Shown here one piece after another: positions 5,339 through 6,780 of a stretch of 6,780 nt of DNA. Every line of letters begins with the position of its first letter. Within the stretch, counting starts at the first letter, position 1. Source of the DNA: an uncultured Oscillospiraceae bacterium. GTDB lineage: Bacteria > Bacillota > Clostridia > Oscillospirales > Oscillospiraceae. A model generated the notes under the pieces. It ran no database searches. It worked only from the letters and a program-made list of their open reading frames with translations, and was not told the origin of the DNA. Location of the stretch: positions 1 to 6,780 of the forward strand of contig CAADUW010000191.1 of the NCBI GenBank assembly GCA_900752285.1, read 5' to 3'. The translations under genes were made by a program, and so were the position numbers.

Positions 5339-5983
5339 ATGGAACGGGGCAATAATTATCTGCTTCAGGCAGAGCAGGCAAAGCACACCTTTCTGACCTA
5401 CGATCAGGAAGCGCTGATCCGGAAATTCCGTCTGGAGGCCGATGATGTCTGGCTCTACCCACGGATGCTGGGCGCGCAGTACCGGCTGAACCGGGAAACA
5501 GGGGATCTCCAGCGGCTGGCGGACGGCCAGTGGGCAGACGCAAATACCCACAGCGAGGTCATGACCCTGCTGGATCTGCTCTGTGACAGCCGGGAGGACC
5601 GGTGCCTGTCCGGAAGCTGGAAAACCATGCAGGCCTTCGGCAATCAGGTTCATTCGGGACTGCTGGAGGAAACCGGCAATCCGGCAGCGGCATTTTATGC
5701 GGCCCACCTTCCTGCGTTCAAAGACGCCTGCAGGGCTCTGGGCGGAATCCCCGTCCCCATGGGGGATGTGGGCTTCGGCATTGAACTGTTTGACGGGCTG
5801 CGGATCGCCCCGGCGCTGTGGCTGGCAGACGAGGATTTCCCCGCCTCCCTCCGCTTCTTCTGGGACAGCAACGCCCTCATGTATCTGCGCTACGAGACCA
5901 TGTACTTCGCCGTAAACCTGCTGGAGGAACGGATCCGGGAGGCAATGGCGCAGGCAGAGAATACACGGGCAATTGACCGTTGA
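5339..5983 (+). CDS. DUF3786 domain-containing protein
   Basis: This 214-residue soluble protein matches my recollection of the DUF3786 family, found mainly in anaerobic bacteria and archaea and without an established function. The matching parts are the central LSGSWKTMQAFGNQ (90-103), LGG (134-136), GDVGFGIELFDGL (142-154), the characteristic ALWLADEDFPAS (159-170), and FFWDSNALMYL (173-183), followed by a C-terminal helix. There is no signal peptide or membrane segment. It has three cysteines (82, 89, 131) and no obvious metal-binding cluster. The ATG at 5339 is well placed: AAGGGGG (5326-5332) lies six bases upstream and a TATAAT 25 bases upstream. The next gene follows after 78 bp on the same strand with no terminator between them, so the two are probably one transcript. 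As I recall, some relatives are fused or adjacent to Fe-S/corrinoid-protein-type domains, which would fit the Cys-rich neighbour; this needs checking. Confidence 0.75.
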   Translation: MERGNNYLLQAEQAKHTFLTYDQEALIRKFRLEADDVWLYPRMLGAQYRLNRETGDLQRLADGQWADANTHSEVMTLLDLLCDSREDRCLSGSWKTMQAFGNQVHSGLLEETGNPAAAFYAAHLPAFKDACRALGGIPVPMGDVGFGIELFDGLRIAPALWLADEDFPASLRFFWDSNALMYLRYETMYFAVNLLEERIREAMAQAENTRAIDR

Positions 5984-6061
5984 CAGTTGTACCGTTCGCT
6001 GCAGGCTCGCCGCAAAATTTCAGCGAATTCCTGCTGCTTTTGGATTCAGAAAGGATTTTTC
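5984..6061 (+). other. Spacer between the DUF3786 and Cys-rich genes
   Basis: A TTGAC motif occurs at 5973-5977 and again, as a perfect TTGACA, at 5980-5985, overlapping the end of the DUF3786 gene. No -10 box lies 16-18 bp further on, so no internal promoter can be called. TTCGCTG (5995-6001) and CAGCGAA (6021-6027) form a 7-bp inverted repeat with a 19-nt loop. There is no T run after it, so it is not a terminator; it might be an mRNA processing or stability stem. Confidence 0.3.
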
Positions 6062-6454
6062 ATGCATAACTGTGATAACTGTCCCGGGTGTTCCGGGAAC
6101 GCCGGGTGCGGCGGGTGTTCGGGCTGCGGCGGATGCGGCCGGTCTCTGACCCTGACGGAAGCGGAACGGGACTTCCTGCTGGAGCTGGCCCAGACGCCGT
6201 TTCTGCCCATTGCCCGGTTCCCGGCGGAGGAAACGCCGGTTTTTCTGGAAAAAGGTGCGGACCGGAAGGAAGAAATGGGCATTCTTCTGCGGATGCTGGA
6301 GCGGAAGGGCCTGATCGATCTGGACTACCGGATGCCCATGAACATTTACGCCCCCGCATACGACCCCTACCCTATCAAGGGCAGCCTGAGCCTGACCGCA
6401 AGAGGCCAACAGGTGCTGGACCTGCTGGACATCCAGGGCTGGGACCCGGACTGA
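6062..6454 (+). CDS. Cys-rich N-terminus plus winged-helix-like protein, function unknown
   Basis: This 130-residue protein has two parts. The first 27 residues carry seven cysteines (4, 7, 10, 16, 19, 22, 25) in two CxxC-type runs, CxxCxxC and CxxCxxCxxC, set in Gly/Ser/Asn; this looks like a metal- or Fe-S-cluster-binding tail. Residues 30-125 look like a small winged-helix domain: helix LTEAERDFLLELAQ (31-44), helix EEMGILLRMLERKGLIDLDY (70-89), a likely wing (about 94-110) and a last helix LTARGQQVLDLLD (111-123). The latter pattern recalls MarR/PadR-type regulators, but no family is recognised with confidence. The ATG at 6062 has AGAAAGGA (6048-6055) six bases upstream. A longer reading from a TTG at 5987 adds 25 residues without a ribosome binding site and is rejected. 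It lies 78 bp after the DUF3786 gene and is probably in its operon. A metal- or redox-responsive regulator or a small metal-handling protein are both possible. Confidence 0.7.
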   Translation: MHNCDNCPGCSGNAGCGGCSGCGGCGRSLTLTEAERDFLLELAQTPFLPIARFPAEETPVFLEKGADRKEEMGILLRMLERKGLIDLDYRMPMNIYAPAYDPYPIKGSLSLTARGQQVLDLLDIQGWDPD

Positions 6455-6609
6455 ATTGGGGGAATAAATTGAAATTCAGCGGGGCATTAGGGCGTGCACT
6501 TTGAACAGCAATGCCATTCCGAGGCAGCGAAGTCACCGGCGTGAGAATCCCCCGGATGAAGGGTACCGCGGAACGATAAGCCTTGCCCCCGCATTTATGA
6601 GGGGGGAGG

Positions 6610-6647
6610 GCCACGCAGTGGCAGGGGGAGTCTCTCCGCCGCAGCGG
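6610..6647. repeat. Two short hairpins with GCA/CGCA loops
   Basis: GCCAC-GCA-GTGGC (6610-6622) and CCGC-CGCA-GCGG (6636-6647) are perfect small inverted repeats with almost the same loop. They look like units of a dispersed intergenic repeat, with the same loop as the hairpin at 6729-6750. Confidence 0.45.
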
Positions 6648-6659
6648 GGGCGGCCCGCT

Positions 6660-6699
6660 CAGTCACGGCGTTCGCCGTGACTGCTCTCCCAGAGGGAGC
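6660..6699. repeat. Perfect 11-bp inverted repeat followed by a second imperfect palindrome
   Basis: CAGTCACGGCG (6660-6670) and CGCCGTGACTG (6673-6683) are perfect 11-bp arms around TT. GCTCTCCCAGAGGGAGC (6683-6699) follows directly as a second palindrome with one bulged T. A similar GGCTC...GAGCC stem lies in the element at 134-226, so related repeat units may flank the window on both sides. Confidence 0.6.
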
Positions 6700-6728
6700 G
6701 TCCAACGTGTCAAAAAAGCCTCGCAGAG

Positions 6729-6750
6729 TTTGCCGCCCGCAGGCGGCAAA
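6729..6750. repeat. Perfect 9-bp inverted repeat with CGCA loop
   Basis: TTTGCCGCC (6729-6737) and GGCGGCAAA (6742-6750) pair perfectly around CGCA. Outside them GTCAAAA (6709-6715) and TTTTGAT (6755-6761) are roughly complementary, so the repeat unit may extend to about 6709-6761. On the plus strand the hairpin is followed by GGGATTTTGATCATTTT, only moderately T-rich, so it is not a clean terminator. Confidence 0.5.
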
Positions 6751-6780
6751 GGGATTTTGATCATTTTCTGTCGGGGCGCA

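Larger units (their letters stand above)
6455..6780. other. Gene-free tail with clustered intergenic palindromes
   Basis: No reading frame here has both a credible start and protein-like sequence. The stretch contains GGCATT/AATGCC (6483-6488 with 6510-6515), a CATTCCGAGGCAGCGAAG...GAGAATCCCCC segment (6515-6553), and a series of hairpins from 6610 to 6750. The segment resembles the 'CATTGCGAGG...CAATCCCCC' type of dispersed repeat I recall from gut clostridia and other bacteria. No terminator with a T run is seen directly after the Cys-rich gene. Confidence 0.5.

Noticed and set aside
5147..5707. 186-codon minus-strand frame opposite the DUF3786 gene
   Set aside because: Overlaps a better-supported gene and the divergent promoter region; no family resemblance.
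5987..6061. Upstream TTG extension of the Cys-rich protein by 25 residues
   Set aside because: No Shine-Dalgarno at the TTG, whereas AGAAAGGA precedes the ATG at 6062 at good spacing.
6375..6614. Minus-strand 79-codon frame in the right-hand repeat region
   Set aside because: Overlaps the 3' end of the Cys-rich gene and the repeats; its sequence has no protein-like pattern.
6455..6780. CRISPR array or tRNA in the palindrome-rich tail
   Set aside because: The palindromes are not equally spaced identical repeats with unique spacers, and no cloverleaf or TTC-arm pattern could be found.

Overview
The window reads as chromosomal DNA from a GC-rich, strictly anaerobic Firmicute, most likely a gut Oscillospiraceae/Ruminococcaceae-type clostridium. 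This rests on strong AGGAGG-like ribosome binding sites and TATAAT -10 boxes, high third-position GC, Firmicute-type proteins (VanZ-like, CapA-family, DUF3786), and intergenic DNA full of short palindromes of the kind common in these genomes. No tools were run, so the taxonomy is an inference.

Layout. Positions 1-300 hold a truncated minus-strand fragment that looks like the C-terminal half of a TnpV-type transposon protein. It abuts a 93-bp MITE-like palindromic element, which is followed by the promoter of a small VanZ-like membrane protein gene (301-768, +). A minus-strand block follows, read from right to left: alanine racemase (5145-3979), then two tandem paralogous CapA-family proteins, each a membrane-anchored extracellular metallophosphatase-fold protein (3876-2380 and 2208-814). 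The vanZ-like and second capA genes converge on a 45-bp gap with a weak hairpin and T-rich tracts. A divergent intergenic region (5146-5338) holds a good alr promoter and the promoter of a plus-strand pair: a DUF3786 protein (5339-5983) and a 130-residue protein with seven N-terminal cysteines in front of a winged-helix-like domain (6062-6454). The last 326 bp carry no convincing gene but a cluster of perfect or near-perfect hairpins typical of dispersed intergenic repeats.

How the genes may work together. Alanine racemase supplies D-alanine for peptidoglycan. The two CapA paralogs should sit outside the membrane, and the VanZ-like protein is a membrane protein of a family known from teicoplanin resistance. 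The left and middle part is therefore an envelope-themed neighbourhood, though only alr has a firm biochemical role. The DUF3786 and Cys-rich pair on the right is probably co-transcribed and is the best candidate for something not yet described: a possible metal- or redox-linked module. I see no complete mobile element, CRISPR array, tRNA, rRNA, toxin-antitoxin pair or defence system.

A recurring feature is an inverted repeat around or overlapping the -10 box in front of three genes (vanZ-like, capA2, DUF3786). The arm sequences differ from site to site.
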